Positions 61,835-64,000 of a stretch of DNA of 64,000 nucleotides are shown here, one piece after another. The notes under the pieces were generated by a model. The model searched no databases. It saw only the letters and a program-made list of their open reading frames with translations, and was not told where the DNA came from. The stretch is taken from assembly GCA_900618425.1 (NCBI GenBank), contig UZAN01040148.1, forward strand, positions 1-64,000, in the 5' to 3' direction. Each line of letters begins with the position of its first letter. Within the stretch, counting starts at the first letter, position 1. Source of the stretch: Echinostoma caproni. Its lineage: Eukaryota; Platyhelminthes; Trematoda; Plagiorchiida; Echinostomatidae. Made by a program: the position numbers and the translations under genes.

Positions 61835-63620
61835 ATCAATCAGAAAAATATTAAGGCAAGAGCTTTTTCCTTGAGGTGCGTGAGAATATGCTGACGATTT
61901 ACTAGTAAACGACCTAGGTATGGAATTACTCTGTTTCGATAGGTGGAAGTCCGCGCAGGAAGCAGCTGATATTTGGAGCGTGTCCGGGGACTTGACAGGG
62001 CTTTCGCGATATCTTGGTGCAGACAGTGCCCTTGATCACGTGTTATCCTGTCAGCGAACGTATCACAAGCGTCAAGATACTTGGAAATAAAGAGATCAAC
62101 TAAAACGACTCTATTAACTCCATTGTAGAGGGACAAAAGTTTAAGGGATCTTGGAACTAAAGAAAAGTCTTTTTCTTATAGTCCAAGGATAAAAAACGGA
62201 GAGCAGTGTGGAACAATGCAAGTAATCACAAATTTAAGAATAACATTATGTGGTACAGCTAGTTTCCTGGGCCTGTAAGCATAAAAAGATAGTTTTCGAA
62301 ATTCTGTGAAAACGTTGATGACTTGAGCAGACCAGGACAGGATATGGGTAAGGGTGACACCAAGGTATTTAAAAGATACAGACTTGGGAATGCTTTGATT
62401 GTTAATTCTAAGATCAGGGAGATTGTCAACTAATGAAAGGTAACGGGAACCGATTTTAGGACTGTATGGAACTTCAATGCACTTACTGATATTAGGTACA
62501 AGAGATCGGGTCACAGACCAATCGTGAAGTTCATTAAGGCTGTGCTGGAGAGGTCAAAAACTGTCTGAACTAGGGGCTGGGCAACCAATCGCAATATCAT
62601 CAGCATACCTACAAGCAATAAAGTTGGTGGGAATGGGCAGATTTTATATATTCATGGACAACAAGAAAGGGGACAAAATGGTACCCAGAAAAACACGGGC
62701 CTCAATGTTAATAGAAGATTGTACACCATTGAGTTAAGGAAACAGAGAGATGCAGTTGATTAGTACATTCAAGACTTCAGGAGTTGGACCACACTCAGAA
62801 AGACGATCAAGAAGCACACTTCGGTCGAGAGAACCAAAAGCGCTTGCATAATCAAGAAACGTTAAACGAGTAGTATCGGCACCATTGTCTAATACGGAAG
62901 CAACAGAATGAACAATATGAGCAACGGCGTCATGTGTGGATAAATCGGGTTTATAAGCAAATTGTAGAGGGTCATGGGAGTTACATTGGGTTATCATGAG
63001 GTGTAGCAAAACATTTTCAAAAGCTTCCGGCACCACAGATGTGCAGGCAATAGGACGGTACTTCGACGATCCTTTGTTTGGGATTGGTCTGATCCGGGCT
63101 GATCTCCAACAATCGGGGATCGTTCTAGATGATAAGCAAGCACTGAACAATTCGACAATGGGTGTCGCAAGCTGGTCGGCTCAGGCTTTCAATAAATGAG
63201 ATGCTAATCCATCGGGAATATGAGCTTTATTGACCTTGATTCTCCTCAAAACTTGGCGGACCTCGTCCGGAGAAACAGGGTTAATTGCATCATGGTTAGT
63301 AAAAGGAGGTGCGACGAAGCTAGATGCAGGTACAGAAGCAAATTGACGGTTAAGTACCTCAACGTTGGGACAAGAACTGATGCGTGAGCCACATAGTTTC
63401 CGCAAGGTGGTCCACATCTCAAAAAAGGTTTTGTTGCCCAAAGCAGTCTCGACGTACATTCCGTTCAGGCGTCTTACTTCTGCTCTAATCACAACAGAGA
63501 GCTCTTAAACTCTGTTACGCCTGCCGGCCATTTACGCCGTCTCTTCAAAACCGTAGAAAGGTTTCTTGCATACCGTTACACAGTCCTGTGGCGAAACCGG
63601 TCCACCGATATTTTATATTC
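61835..63620 (-). pseudogene. CR1-like LINE ORF2, longest copy, catalytic box intact
   Basis: Minus strand, in order: linker IRAEVRRLNGMYVETAL and MWTTLRKLCGSR (63492-63380); KAHIPDGLASHLL (about 63190-63225) in place of KAPGPDG; CWRSARIRPIPNKG and YRPIACTSVVPEAFENVL; FAYKPDLSTHDAV; LTFLDYASAFGSLDR with the first catalytic Asp (about 62815-62860); FLGTILSPFL; CRYADDIAIG with YADD at 62596-62607; SFKYLGVTL (about 62355-62380); finally ACDTFADRI and YLGRLLVNRQH (62136-61900). The endonuclease is missing. Stops and frame breaks separate the blocks, for example a stop 13 codons after YADD. Motif wording places it in the CR1 group but in a different subfamily from the 1.8-, 17.7- and 59-kb copies. 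Confidence 0.85.
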
Positions 63621-64000
63621 AGTTATGGAACCATAAAATGCCGATCCGCTATTGCTGGGTGTCTTCATTCTATAAGATATACTCTGAATAAGGCCAGTGA
63701 CCAATGGCTTCTCGACGAACCTTACACGTTTTCTTATTGCTTACTCGTAAATCTTCAATTCAGCTTGATGACAAAATCTATTTGAACTAGTTCTATCAAC
63801 CATTATTCGATTCGAATAAGCGGTTAAACCCTGCCAGTGAAGACCACAGGAGCTTTATGGAACATAAAATACGAACAAACTTTAATATAATATATACCGG
63901 TATTGTAATCCCTTTTTTAAAATACGATTCACCGGGTACGTTGGTTATTTACTTCTTTCAAGCGGACCTCAGAGTTCGAACACATGCCAACCATGTGACC
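63621..64000. other. Unassigned
   Basis: Nothing recognised up to the window end. Confidence 0.4.

Noticed and set aside
1..64000. CRISPR array, operons, rRNA or bacterial genes
   Set aside because: No regularly spaced direct repeats, no rRNA-like sequence and no compact gene clusters; everything points to a eukaryotic genome.

Overview
The window looks like AT-rich, gene-poor DNA from a parasitic flatworm, most likely a digenean fluke. The evidence is the mix of decayed repeats: CR1-like and RTE-like LINEs, a Penelope-like element, and tRNA-headed SINEs carrying hammerhead-ribozyme cores of the kind known from the schistosome SM-alpha family. There is also a stand-alone universal stress protein gene, a family that is expanded in flukes. 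The species cannot be told from the sequence.

The only complete protein gene I can support is an apparently intronless universal stress protein on the + strand (53492-54043), with two CCAAT boxes and a TATA-like stretch upstream. A few short open segments with good splice signals (for example 31376-31435, 40136-40307, 44488-44558, 52161-52325) may be exons of intron-rich host genes; none was recognised.

Layout: 1.8-2.7 kb CR1-like LINE 3' end; 2.9 kb tRNA-headed SINE; 4.0 and 8.3 kb hammerhead-like relics; 10.16-11.33 kb cluster of four hammerhead-bearing SINE copies in alternating orientation, one with an intact catalytic core; 13.6-14.2 kb RTE LINE (-); 14.65-15.85 kb second LINE type (-); 17.7-18.8 kb CR1-like LINE (-); 19.73-20.76 kb Penelope-like endonuclease remnant between nearly identical 258-bp inverted arms; 20.8-21.35 kb more hammerhead SINE copies; 23.6 kb possible LINE endonuclease piece; 24.79-25.06 kb probable solo LTR; 26.5-27.06 kb assembly gap flanked by the same 33 bases; 33.6-34.0 kb CR1-like scrap (-); 35.9 kb hammerhead SINE tail; 37.2 and 48.1-48.8 kb a tRNA-like repeat with a period of about 290 bp, partly tandem and partly head-to-head; 51.07 kb second copy of the 2.9-kb SINE; 53.5 kb stress protein gene; 58.9-59.6 and 61.8-63.6 kb CR1-like LINEs (-). 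The remainder is unassigned.

The retroelements fit a common dependency: LINEs and the Penelope element encode the reverse transcriptase and endonuclease, while the SINEs are Pol III-type units that must borrow that machinery. The hammerhead core would process SINE transcripts. Every element here is truncated or frameshifted, so these are mostly fossils. The nearly identical Penelope arms and the intact hammerhead at 11.06-11.11 kb are the least decayed parts.
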